Assembly: GCA_900012615.1 (NCBI GenBank)
Contig: LT009756.1
Location: forward strand, 2,421,750-2,481,945
DNA length: 60,196 nucleotides
Direction: 5' to 3'
Source of the DNA: Agrobacterium genomosp. 13 str. CFBP 6927
Lineage (GTDB): Bacteria > Pseudomonadota > Alphaproteobacteria > Rhizobiales > Rhizobiaceae
Below, piece after piece: positions 17,583-25,488 of this stretch. Every line of letters begins with the position of its first letter. Position 1 is the stretch's first letter. The notes beneath the pieces were generated by a model, which saw only the letters and a program-made list of their open reading frames with translations, was not told the DNA's origin and made no database searches. The position numbers were made by a program, and so were the translations under genes.

Positions 17583-17840
17583 ATGCGCACGATCGCGATC
17601 ATGATGGTTCTGGCGCTTACCGGCTGCACCACCGCCACCGATGTCGAACCCATTCCCGGCAGCATCACCTATGGCGGACAGCCGCGCACCAAACTGACCA
17701 AATCCCCCATCGGCAGCACGCTCAGCAATGAATTCGTCATGGGCGACGGGCGGCTGGCCATCGAAACCTACCGCGTGCAACCGGACCGCTCCCTGAAACT
17801 GGAGAGACGCGAAATCGTCGGCGACTGGCCACCGGAGTGA
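17583..17840 (+). CDS. Small predicted lipoprotein
   Basis: 85-aa protein with a lipoprotein signal: MRTIAIMMVLALTGCTT, lipobox LTGC with Cys17 as the lipidated residue. The mature part (~68 aa; GSITYGGQPRTKLTKSPIGSTLSNEFVMGDGRLAIETYRVQPDRSLKL) is not assigned to a family by me. ATG is preceded by AGGAG eight bases upstream. Lies downstream of the tctA terminator, so likely a separate unit. Confidence 0.72.
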   Translation: MRTIAIMMVLALTGCTTATDVEPIPGSITYGGQPRTKLTKSPIGSTLSNEFVMGDGRLAIETYRVQPDRSLKLERREIVGDWPPE

Positions 17841-17877
17841 GGGGAACCTGCTTACCTGTTGCTTCCATTGAGACCCC

Positions 17878-17990
17878 GTCATGCCGGACTTGATCCGGCA
17901 TCCAGCCAGCCCAAGTCCTTGGGCTGAAAGAACCCTCATCGCCGCGCAGACGCGCGTCGGCTGGATGCCGGATCAAGTCCGGCATGACGG
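17878..17990. repeat. RIME-like palindromic element, long form
   Basis: Arms ATGCCGGA-CTTGA-TCCGGCAT at each end, middle CCAGCCAGCCCAAGTCCTTGG and GCTGAAAGA, closing CGTCATG.../...CATGACGG ends. Closest relative in the window is the element at 2282. Confidence 0.8.
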
Positions 17991-18072
17991 ATGTCGTGGC
18001 TAGGCTGCGTCCTACGTCCGGCGATCACAACGAGTCTTGCTACGCGCGGCCCCCCTTTCCCGCTCACGGCAA

Positions 18073-18089
18073 TTCAGAACCGTTCTAAA
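18073..18089. promoter_or_regulatory. ICE-like (Irr) motif upstream of the siderophore importer
   Basis: TTCAGAACCGTTCTAAA matches TTTAGAA-N3-TTCTAAA, the iron control element described for Irr in rhizobia, at 13 of 14 defined positions. It centres ~120 bp before the predicted start of the binding-protein gene. Confidence 0.6.
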
Positions 18090-18126
18090 ACATAATTTTG
18101 ATTTCCGCCGACCTTGCCAATAAAGC

Positions 18127-18141
18127 TGATCGCCAACATCA
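18127..18141. promoter_or_regulatory. TGA-N9-TCA (RirA/IRO-like) box
   Basis: TGATCGCCAACATCA fits TGA-N9-TCA, reported for the iron repressor RirA of Rhizobiaceae. It lies ~60 bp upstream of the importer start. On its own the motif is short, but its position beside an ICE-like site is supportive. Confidence 0.5.
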
Positions 18142-18199
18142 AGTTAACCCGGGGGGATCGCTTCCGCCGGCTCGGAACCATATTGCAAGGGACATATCA

Positions 18200-19138
18200 G
18201 TGGCCATCAACTTCACCTTCCCCGTTCGGCTGCTGGCGGCAGCCGCCTTCAGCCTCGGCGCGATGACGGCAAGTGCCGAAGAAATGACGATCAGGCACGC
18301 GCAGGGCGAAACCGTGCTGAAGGCCGCGCCGAAGAAGGTTCTGGTTCTCGATATTCCCTCGCTCGACAATCTCGATGCGCTCGGTGTCGAGCCCACAGGT
18401 GTGGTCAACTCCAACCTGCCGACCTATCTGCAGAAATATGCCGATGGCAAATATCTGAAGGTCGGCACGCTGTTTGAGCCCGATTATGAGGCGATCAATG
18501 CGGCCGAGGCCGATCTCGTCATCGTCGGCGGCCGTTCGCGGGCGAAATATCCAGACGTTGCGAAGATCACGCCCGCCATCGACATGTCGGTGGATTCCAA
18601 GGAATTCATCGGCAGCGTGAAAGCCAACATCACCAAGCTCGGCGATATCTTCGGCAAGCAGGAAGAAGCCAGGAAGCTCGACGCCGCCATTGATGAAAAA
18701 GTGGCGAAGCTGAAGGAAATCGCGCCCAACTCCGGCACGGCGATGATCCTCCTCACCAATGCCGGCAAGGTCGGCGTTTATGGCCCGAGCTCGCGCACCG
18801 GCTGGCTGCATACCGAAATCGGCTTCAAGCCGGTTGCCGCCGACATCGACGACCGCTTCGACCGCGGCGATGTCGTCTCCTTCGAATATCTGGCCGAGGT
18901 CAATCCCGAATGGCTATTCGTGATCGACCGCGACGCCGGCATCGGCCGCGCCACCGACCCCGGCAAGGCCGCCGCGCAGGTGCTGGATAACGAGCTGGTG
19001 CACCAGACCAATGCCTGGAAGAAAAAGCAGATCGTTTATCTCGATCCGCAGGCGGCCTATATCGTCAGCAGCGGTTATACGGCGCTCTCCACCCTGCTCG
19101 ATCAGGTCTACACGGCCGTCTCCGAGAAGAAGTCGTAA
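18200..19138 (+). CDS. Siderophore-binding protein (FatB/CeuE/YclQ-like)
   Basis: 312-aa periplasmic receptor. The GTG start is preceded by AAGGGA and gives a normal signal peptide (FPVRLLAAAAFSLGAMTASAEE); an ATG 34 codons upstream reads through probable promoter elements and is rejected. The mature part has VLKAAPKKVLVLDIPSLDNLDALGVEPTGV, SSRTGWLHTEIGF and FEYLAEVNPEWLFVIDRDAGIG, the landmarks of catecholate/petrobactin-type binding proteins. First gene of a four-gene importer, separated from the permease by a RIME-like element. Confidence 0.87.
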   Translation: MAINFTFPVRLLAAAAFSLGAMTASAEEMTIRHAQGETVLKAAPKKVLVLDIPSLDNLDALGVEPTGVVNSNLPTYLQKYADGKYLKVGTLFEPDYEAINAAEADLVIVGGRSRAKYPDVAKITPAIDMSVDSKEFIGSVKANITKLGDIFGKQEEARKLDAAIDEKVAKLKEIAPNSGTAMILLTNAGKVGVYGPSSRTGWLHTEIGFKPVAADIDDRFDRGDVVSFEYLAEVNPEWLFVIDRDAGIGRATDPGKAAAQVLDNELVHQTNAWKKKQIVYLDPQAAYIVSSGYTALSTLLDQVYTAVSEKKS

Positions 19139-19179
19139 AGACTGCCGGGCATCCGATCCTGAAGGCTGCTCCACACCCG

Positions 19180-19254
19180 ACGTCATCCTCGGGCTTGACC
19201 CGAGGATCCATCACGCGTCAGGTTGTGGATCCTCGGGTCAAGCCCGAGGATGAC
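19180..19254. repeat. RIME-like palindromic element, short form
   Basis: Two copies of the ATCCTCGGG-CTTGA-CCCGAGGAT hairpin in inverted order around a short spacer (TCACGCGTCAGGTTGT). It lies inside the siderophore importer operon, between the receptor and first permease genes. Confidence 0.8.
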
Positions 19255-19331
19255 AAAGGAGAGGTCGAACAACTGTTTCGACAGCCTGCCAAGCCACCGG
19301 GAGCTTTCACCATTTTCGAAAAACCGCCGAA

Positions 19332-20297
19332 GTGAAATCCCTGTCTCTCATCCTTGCCCTTCTTCTGGCCCTGGTGCTCGCCATCACCAGCCTGTTCGTC
19401 GGCGTCAGCAATGTCTCACTCGCCACGCTCTTTTCGCCTGATACCAGCGCGGACGCGCTGCGCGTGCTGCTCGTCAGCCGCATTCCGCGCACGCTGGCGC
19501 TGATACTGGCCGGAAGCTCAATGGCGATTGCCGGGCTCATCATGCAGATGCTGGTGCGTAACCGCTTCGTGGAACCTTCGACGGCGGGCACCACCGAATC
19601 CGCCGGCCTCGGCCTTCTCACCGTCACCCTGCTGGCGCCGAACACGCCGATCTTCGGCAAGATGCTGGTGGCCGCCGTCTTCGCGCTCGCCGGAACCGCG
19701 CTGTTCCTGCGTATCCTACGGCAAGTCCCGCTGCGCGATGTGCTGCTGGTGCCGCTGATCGGCATCATGCTGGGCGGCGTCATTTCCGCCGTCACCACCT
19801 TCTTCGCTTATCGTTTTGATCTGCTGCAATCGCTGGGCGCATGGATGACGGGGGATTTTTCCGGCGTGCTGCGCGGCCGTTATGAATTGCTGTGGATCGG
19901 CTTCCTTTTCGCCATCGCCGCCTATCTCGCCGCCGACCGCTTCACCGTCGCCGGCATGGGCCGCGATTTTACCACCAATCTCGGCCTCAACTATCGCCGG
20001 GTGATGGCGCTCGGCCTCACCATCGTCTCGCTGGTGAGCGCGGTCGTCGTCGTCACCGTCGGCATGATCCCGTTTCTCGGCCTGATCGTGCCGAATGTCG
20101 TCAGCCTGATGATCGGCGACAATATGCGCCGCTCGGTACCCTGGGTGGCGACGCTGGGCGCGGTCTTTGTGCTTTCCTGCGACATCATCGGCCGGACCGT
20201 GCGTGCGCCTTACGAAATACCCATCGGAACCGTGGTCGGCGTCATCGGCAGCGCGCTGTTCCTCTATCTTCTGCTGCGGAAACGCCACCATGCGTGA
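19332..20297 (+). CDS. Siderophore ABC transporter permease 1 (FatD/CeuB/YclN-like)
   Basis: 321-aa FecCD permease, ~9 helices. Contains SRIPRTLALILAGSSMAIAGLIMQMLVRNRFVEPSTAGTTESAGLG, the conserved permease opening, and GLIVPNVVSLMIGDNMRR near the end. GTG start; the ribosome site is weak, suggesting readthrough from the receptor gene. Its end overlaps the second permease by eight bases. Confidence 0.9.
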   Translation: MKSLSLILALLLALVLAITSLFVGVSNVSLATLFSPDTSADALRVLLVSRIPRTLALILAGSSMAIAGLIMQMLVRNRFVEPSTAGTTESAGLGLLTVTLLAPNTPIFGKMLVAAVFALAGTALFLRILRQVPLRDVLLVPLIGIMLGGVISAVTTFFAYRFDLLQSLGAWMTGDFSGVLRGRYELLWIGFLFAIAAYLAADRFTVAGMGRDFTTNLGLNYRRVMALGLTIVSLVSAVVVVTVGMIPFLGLIVPNVVSLMIGDNMRRSVPWVATLGAVFVLSCDIIGRTVRAPYEIPIGTVVGVIGSALFLYLLLRKRHHA

Positions 20298-21258
20298 GAG
20301 ACATCCCGACCGGCGTGCAAAGACCGTTCTGCTGGTGCTTGCGGCATTCGCACTCATCTCCATGGCCGCCTTCATGACGCTGGGCGCCAAGGGAAGCTGG
20401 AGTTTCGTGCTGCCGTTTCGCGGCATCAAGCTTCTGTCGCTCTTGCTGGTGGCCTATGCGATCGCGGTCTCCACCGTGCTGTTCCAGACGGTCACCAACA
20501 ACCGCATCCTCACCCCTTCGGTGATGGGTTTCGATTCGCTTTATGTGCTGATGCAGACCGGGCTGATCTTCGTCTTCGGCTCGGCAACCGTCGTCATGAT
20601 CGATCCGCAGCTGAAATTTCTCGCCGAAACCAGCCTGCTCGTCGCCTTTTCCGCCCTGCTCTATCGCTGGCTTTTCGTCGGCGCGGAACGCAGCCTGCAT
20701 CTTCTCGTGCTGGTCGGCATCGTTTTCGGCGTCTTCTTCCGCAGCCTCTCGGGCTTCATGCAACGCGTGCTGGACCCCAATGAATATACGGTGCTGCAGG
20801 ATGTGCTGTTCGCCAGCTTCAATTCCATCGATCCGACGCTTCTTGCCGTCTCCGCCGTCATCATAGGCGTGGTGACCATCATCGGGCTCAGGCTCATGCA
20901 CACGCTCGACGTCCTCTCGCTCGGCCGCGCAACGGCCATCAGCCTCGGGGTCGAATATAAGCGCACGGTCACCATCATCCTCGTGCTGGTCTCGGTGCTT
21001 GTCGCCGTCTCCACGGCGCTGGTCGGCCCGGTCATGTTCTTCGGCCTGCTGGTCGCAGCCCTTGCCCATTATCTCACCGGCAATGGCAAACACGCCTATG
21101 TGCTGCCGGCCGCAATCCTCATCGCCGTGATCTGCCTCGTCGGCGGCCAGGTGGTGCTGGAGCGGGTCTTCGCCTTCGATACGGCGCTCTCGATCATCAT
21201 CGAATTTCTCGGCGGCATCGTCTTTATCGGTCTTATTTTGAAGCGGGGTGCGCGATGA
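20290..21258 (+). CDS. Siderophore ABC transporter permease 2 (FatC/CeuC/YclO-like)
   Basis: 322-aa FecCD permease forming a heterodimer with the preceding one. Helices begin at ~12; TNNRILTPSVMGFDSLYVLMQTGLIF is the counterpart of the permease signature, and GPVMFFGLLVAALAHYLTG sits near the C-terminus. ATG at 20290 overlaps the upstream gene; a longer frame further upstream lies inside permease 1 and is rejected. Overlaps the ATPase start (ATGA). Confidence 0.9.
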   Translation: MRERHPDRRAKTVLLVLAAFALISMAAFMTLGAKGSWSFVLPFRGIKLLSLLLVAYAIAVSTVLFQTVTNNRILTPSVMGFDSLYVLMQTGLIFVFGSATVVMIDPQLKFLAETSLLVAFSALLYRWLFVGAERSLHLLVLVGIVFGVFFRSLSGFMQRVLDPNEYTVLQDVLFASFNSIDPTLLAVSAVIIGVVTIIGLRLMHTLDVLSLGRATAISLGVEYKRTVTIILVLVSVLVAVSTALVGPVMFFGLLVAALAHYLTGNGKHAYVLPAAILIAVICLVGGQVVLERVFAFDTALSIIIEFLGGIVFIGLILKRGAR

Positions 21259-22013
21259 TCATCGCCAGTCAGATCAGCAAATCCTATGGCGACAGCCTCG
21301 TCGTCGATGGCGTCTCCGTCTCCATTCCGGCAGGCGGCGTCACCTCCATCATCGGGCCGAATGGTGCGGGAAAATCGACGCTGCTCTCCATCGTCGCAAG
21401 GCTGATGTCGATGGATGCCGGAACGGTGACGGTGGACGGTCTGGATGTCACGAAAACCCCTTCCGATACGCTGGCCAAGCGGCTCTCCATATTGCGGCAG
21501 GACAACCACATCTCTTCGCGCCTGACAGTGCGCGATCTCGTCGGTTTCGGCCGTTACCCCTATTCCAAGGGCCGCCCCACCATTGAGGACAAGGTCCATA
21601 TCGACCGGGCGCTGGAATATCTCAATCTCGAAGCCCTTGCCGGCCGGTTTCTGGACGAGCTTTCCGGCGGCCAGCGCCAGCGCGCCTTCGTGGCCATGGT
21701 TCTGTGCCAGGATACCGATTACGTGCTGCTCGACGAGCCACTCAACAATCTCGACATGAAACACGCCTCCGGTATGATGAAGATCATGCGCAAGGCCGCC
21801 GACGAGCTGAAGAAGACCGTGGTTCTGGTGCTGCACGACATCAACTTCGCCTCCTGGTATTCCGACACCATCATCGCCATGCGCGAAGGCCGCATCTGCC
21901 ATCAGGGGCCGGCGGAAGAGATCATTCGTCCGGACGTCCTCAAGGACATCTATGACATGCCGATCCGCGTCAATGAGATAGACGGCCGGCGCATCTGCCT
22001 GTTTTACGAATGA
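21255..22013 (+). CDS. Siderophore ABC transporter ATPase (FatE/CeuD/YclP-like)
   Basis: 252-aa ATPase. Walker A GPNGAGKST is at ~36-44, Q-loop LRQDNH, signature LSGGQRQRA at ~136-144, Walker B YVLLDEPLNNLD, H-loop VLHDINFASWYSD. The Asn-Asn after the Walker B glutamate-proline and LTVRDLVGFGRYPYSKGRPT are typical of the siderophore subclass. Last gene of the importer operon. Confidence 0.93.
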   Translation: MIIASQISKSYGDSLVVDGVSVSIPAGGVTSIIGPNGAGKSTLLSIVARLMSMDAGTVTVDGLDVTKTPSDTLAKRLSILRQDNHISSRLTVRDLVGFGRYPYSKGRPTIEDKVHIDRALEYLNLEALAGRFLDELSGGQRQRAFVAMVLCQDTDYVLLDEPLNNLDMKHASGMMKIMRKAADELKKTVVLVLHDINFASWYSDTIIAMREGRICHQGPAEEIIRPDVLKDIYDMPIRVNEIDGRRICLFYE

Positions 22014-22135
22014 CATGATGATTGTGCAGGATTTTTGTCGTCGCGTTCCCTAACATGGAACAGGGCCTCAGGCCAGGACGTTAAACGACGGACTTTTCCA
22101 AAGCGGCATTCCGTCCGCAACTTCAGGAGACATCG

Positions 22136-22624
22136 ATGAAGACGCACAAGACGAAGAACGACCTGCCTTCCAACGCCAAGTCGACCGTGATCGGCATTCT
22201 CAACGAATCGCTGGCCTCGGTGATCGACCTTGCACTCATCACCAAGCAGGCGCACTGGAACCTCAAGGGCCCGCAATTCATCGCCGTGCATGAGCTTCTC
22301 GACACCTTCCGCACCCAGCTCGACAATCACGGCGACACCATCGCCGAACGTGTGGTCCAGCTTGGCGGCACGGCGCTCGGCAGCCTGCAATCGATTTCCT
22401 CGACGACGAAGCTCAAGGCCTATCCGACCGATATCTACAAGATCCACGACCATCTCGAAGAACTGATCGAACGTTATGGCGAGGTCGCGAACATGATCCG
22501 CAAGGCCATCGACGATTCCGACGAGGCCGGCGACCCGACGACGGCTGATATCTTCACCGCCGCCTCGCGCGATCTCGACAAGTCGCTGTGGTTCCTCGAA
22601 GCGCATGTTCAGGAGAAGAGCTGA
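22136..22624 (+). CDS. dps: DNA starvation/stress protection protein Dps
   Basis: 162-aa mini-ferritin that stores iron and protects DNA by using peroxide at an inter-subunit ferroxidase site. The ligands are present: His40 (QAHWNLKG), His52 and Asp56 (VHELLDTF), Asp67 and Glu71 (DTIAERVVQLGG). CAGGAG precedes ATG. Placed directly after the iron importer but with its own upstream region (122 bp) and a strong terminator, so likely independent; the pairing of uptake and storage is functionally coherent. Confidence 0.95.
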   Translation: MKTHKTKNDLPSNAKSTVIGILNESLASVIDLALITKQAHWNLKGPQFIAVHELLDTFRTQLDNHGDTIAERVVQLGGTALGSLQSISSTTKLKAYPTDIYKIHDHLEELIERYGEVANMIRKAIDDSDEAGDPTTADIFTAASRDLDKSLWFLEAHVQEKS

Positions 22625-22652
22625 GCCGGAAGCGGCCGCCACAACACACACG

Positions 22653-22684
22653 AAAGCGCCCGAGATGCTCGGGCGCTTTTTTAT
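22653..22684 (+). terminator. Rho-independent terminator after dps
   Basis: AAAGCGCCCGAG-ATG-CTCGGGCGCTTT stem followed by TTTT; strong and possibly bidirectional with the small leftward gene at 22700. Confidence 0.92.
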
Positions 22685-22699
22685 TGCGATATGGCGCAA

Positions 22700-22921
22700 T
22701 CAGTGCCGACGTAAAACCGCAAGACCGATATCGCGCAACATCTCGTGGTCGAGAATGCCGCGCTGGGCGCTGCGGATCAAAACCGCCGCGCACTCATTGG
22801 CAACATGGCTGCTGCGGTCTTGAAAGCATTCGAAACATACGCCATCGAAAATAGTCTGCAGATCGGTGATCTGCTCTGGCGACAATTGTGCGCCAACCCG
22901 TTCAAAAGCTGCGTACGACAA
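22700..22921 (-). CDS. Small hypothetical protein with TTG start
   Basis: 73-aa soluble acidic-basic protein: SYAAFERVGAQLSPEQITDL then QTIFDGVCFECFQDRSSH, ending in ILDHEMLRDIGLAVLRRH. I do not recognise a family. The TTG start is supported by a near-ideal Shine-Dalgarno GGGAGG seven bases upstream; the only nearby ATG is out of frame and gives a few codons. Contains two close cysteines (CFEC). It faces the dps terminator, which can serve both directions. Confidence 0.6.
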   Translation of the reverse strand: MSYAAFERVGAQLSPEQITDLQTIFDGVCFECFQDRSSHVANECAAVLIRSAQRGILDHEMLRDIGLAVLRRH

Positions 22922-23305
22922 GGCTCATCCTCCCGATGATGATATGCCAAGTATCGTTCCCAATATCGTTTCGATTTTTCTTGTGGACAGGGAATTTGTA
23001 CACCCGAACGAATCACTTGTCGAATCAGATTTTAACCAAATGTAAATAGGTGATTTTTTCTGTTACACGACATGTGCCAGCCAAAGACAAAGCTGCAAAG
23101 ATCAATTTTAACAATGGCTTCACCGGCAAGCCCGGTATTTTGGACGGCTTCGCTCACCATGCCCGGATAATGATGTGCGACAGAGGAATTTCCGCCAAAA
23201 CCGCAAAGAAGCTATTGCATTCCAAAATCGATTGAGCGATATAGCACCCGTCGCCGCTTCGGCGGCCCGCAGTCCAGCGAACTACCCCGGACCAGCGGTT
23301 TTTGA
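22922..23305. other. 384-bp AT-richer spacer before tRNA-Gly
   Basis: Noticeably AT-rich between ~22945 and 23240 compared with its surroundings. A 61-codon open frame (23050-23235, plus) lacks a good ribosome site and coding character, so I do not call it. It must hold the promoters of the small leftward gene and perhaps of the tRNA. No tRNA-fragment repeat that would mark an integrated element is visible. Confidence 0.5.
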
Positions 23306-23380
23306 GCGGGTGTAGCTCAGGGGTAGAGCACAACCTTGCCAAGGTTGGGGTCGAGGGTTCAAATCCCTTCGCCCGCTCCA
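23306..23380 (+). tRNA. tRNA-Gly (GCC anticodon)
   Basis: 75 bases including encoded CCA. Acceptor stem GCGGGTG/CGCCCGC; D-arm with GTAGCTCAGGGGTAGAGCA; anticodon loop CTTGCCAAG (GCC at 23338-23340); T-arm GAGGGTTCAAATCCCTTC; discriminator T. All stems pair. Confidence 0.97.
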
Positions 23381-23539
23381 GTTTTCCAGATCAGACGGAC
23401 AATTTCTCTCCAAATGTCTCAGTGATGCGCAGCCGCGCAAGCACTCGCACGCCGTTTTCGCCGGCAATGAACACATGGCCGCGCATGTTCGCGTGCTGCC
23501 ATTAGTTTTGTCGCCGCAAGGACCGGGCGGCAGCTGATC

Positions 23540-24439
23540 TCAAACCATGCCGTGAACCAGCTTTGCCAGCCAGTCGACAAAGACCCGGACTTTGTTGGTG
23601 ACGTGCCGTGTCTGCGGATAGACCACATAAATCGGCATCGGTTCGCGCCGCCATTCCGGCAGAACCGGTACCAGTTCGCCGCGCGCCAAGGCATCCTTGA
23701 CCATGAAAACCGGCAATTGCACGATGCCCATACCCGCCAGCGCCGCATTGAGATAGGTGCGACTGTCATTTACCGACACGACGTAATTGGGCGTAAGCTC
23801 AACACTTCGAACCCCATTGTCGAAGGAGATCGGCATGATCTGGCCCGTGGTGGCATTGAGGTAGCCCACGGAATAGTGGCCGTTCTCCAAATCCTCTGGT
23901 TTCTCGGGCATGCCGAAATTTTCGATGTAAAAAGGGGCTGCGAATGTCTCGAAGCTGAGCTCGCCGACTTTACGGGCAATCAGCGACTGATCGCGCAGCA
24001 CGCCGACCCGGAGCGCGCAATCGACATTTTCCGCGATATAATCGACCAGACGATCTCCGACACCCAGGTCGAGACGGATTTGCGGATAACGCTGGTAAAA
24101 TTCGCAGAGATGTGGGATAACCACCAAGTCCGCGAAGACACCGGCCATCTCCACCCGCAATCGGCCGGAGGGTTGAACCTGAGCGCTGGACATGCTGCCA
24201 TCAAGTTCTTCGATTTCCGACAAAATCTGCGAGGCCCGCTCATAATAGAGAGCGCCGTCCGTCGTCAGCATCACCCGCCGCGTGGTGCGGTTGAGAAGCG
24301 TTGTTTGCAGATGCGCCTCCAGCGCCTGCACCATATTGGTGACGGTGGTTTTGGGCATGTTCAGCGCGGTGGCGGCACGGCTGAAATTGCCGGTTTCGAC
24401 GACACGTGTGAAGACCCGCATGGCGGAAAGCTGATCCAT
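23540..24439 (-). CDS. LysR-family transcriptional regulator
   Basis: 299-aa regulator. N-terminal winged HTH (MRVFTRVVETGNFSRAATALNMPKTTVTNMVQALEAHLQTTLLNRTTRR) and a LysR substrate-binding domain from ~90. Divergent from the hydrolase-like gene and the RND efflux genes, so it likely controls them, in the way MexT controls mexEF (analogy, not shown). The effector is unknown. Confidence 0.9.
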   Translation of the reverse strand: MDQLSAMRVFTRVVETGNFSRAATALNMPKTTVTNMVQALEAHLQTTLLNRTTRRVMLTTDGALYYERASQILSEIEELDGSMSSAQVQPSGRLRVEMAGVFADLVVIPHLCEFYQRYPQIRLDLGVGDRLVDYIAENVDCALRVGVLRDQSLIARKVGELSFETFAAPFYIENFGMPEKPEDLENGHYSVGYLNATTGQIMPISFDNGVRSVELTPNYVVSVNDSRTYLNAALAGMGIVQLPVFMVKDALARGELVPVLPEWRREPMPIYVVYPQTRHVTNKVRVFVDWLAKLVHGMV

Positions 24440-24573
24440 GAAGCTATTGTCCGTTAATTTGGAATAGTGAATTCATTTTGACATACTTGATCGTTTTCGT
24501 CCGAACAATAATATGCATTTCAGATTTTGCAAATATGGTGAGCTGCCAACGGCGGCTGACGGGACCGGATCAG

Positions 24574-25371
24574 ATGAAAGCGCATTGGGAAAATATCGAA
24601 AGCTGCGGAGGCTCCGCATCGGGGCTTTCGGTGCGCCGATATGAAAGCGCCGGCCTGTGCAGCCACCCGCCCGTCGTCCTTTATTTGCGGGGCGGTTCGT
24701 TTCTGGAGAAGGGCGGCAATTGCCCGGAGCTTCCCGTGGCCCGCGCCCTGGCGGAATGTGGTGCGATCGTTGTCGAGGCTGACTATAGCAAGCCTTCCGG
24801 CAACGAATTTCCGATGGTGATCGATTGCGCCTATGAGGCGCTCGATCATCTGAGCCGGGATCGCAAGCATTATGGCGGCGCGAAATCGCTGCTGTTCGTG
24901 GCCGGTGAAGAGGCAGGCGGCAATGTGGCGGCGGGACTTGCGCTCAAGGCCCGGGACCGCATGCCTGGCAAGCTTGCCGGTCAGATACTTCTGTCGCCCA
25001 TGATCGACCCGATGATGACGACGGAATCCTTCCGCGACGCGGACAGGATCGGCATGCGCCAAAGGTGGGCCGATGGCTGGAGCCATTACCTTGCCAAGGC
25101 CTGCGGGTTTTTCCACCCCTATGCCGCGCCCTGCCAGTGTACGCGGCTGAACCGGGTGGCGCCGGCGCTGATCTTTACCGCCGAGGACGACCCTCTGCGC
25201 GACGAAACGGTCGGTTATGCCGACAGGCTCATCGCCTCCGGTGTCGGCGTCCGGCAGCATGTTTTCCCCGCCGGCATCGGCTGGACGGGGCTTTATCAAG
25301 GAGAGGGCGGCGGATGGGTCTCATCCGTCTGTTCGGAGTTCAAGACCTTCGTTGACCAGATAAGACACTGA
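24574..25371 (+). CDS. Alpha/beta-hydrolase-fold protein lacking catalytic residues
   Basis: 265-aa protein of the hormone-sensitive-lipase/esterase type (abhydrolase_3). Layout is intact: oxyanion strand VVLYLRGGSF (HGG changed to RGG, residues 39-41), nucleophile elbow FVAGEEAGGN (GxSxG changed to G-E-E-A-G; Glu113 replaces Ser), acid EDDPLRDE retained, and the His region reads VFPAGIGW without His. So Ser and His are both absent, and it is probably not an esterase. ATG at 24574 is chosen as it gives a normal fold start; in-frame starts at 24478 and 24535 are possible. Situated between the LysR gene and the RND pump genes, all in one locus. Confidence 0.78.
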   Translation: MKAHWENIESCGGSASGLSVRRYESAGLCSHPPVVLYLRGGSFLEKGGNCPELPVARALAECGAIVVEADYSKPSGNEFPMVIDCAYEALDHLSRDRKHYGGAKSLLFVAGEEAGGNVAAGLALKARDRMPGKLAGQILLSPMIDPMMTTESFRDADRIGMRQRWADGWSHYLAKACGFFHPYAAPCQCTRLNRVAPALIFTAEDDPLRDETVGYADRLIASGVGVRQHVFPAGIGWTGLYQGEGGGWVSSVCSEFKTFVDQIRH

Positions 25372-25488
25372 ATACCGTATTTTGAGCATGTCCCGTAAAA
25401 GTGCGTAGCGGTTTTACCTCCGGATCATGCGACAAAACAAAGAGATAGAGAAACTGATCGGCTCCTGATCGGAGCCAAGGAGAAACCC

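Noticed and set aside
18098..18199. Longer N-terminus for the siderophore-binding protein starting at 18098
   Set aside because: It would place 34 non-signal residues before the signal peptide and translate the TGA-N9-TCA box; the GTG at 18200 has a good ribosome site.
23050..23235. 61-codon open frame in the AT-rich spacer before tRNA-Gly
   Set aside because: No ribosome site, no family, and codon use unlike neighbours.
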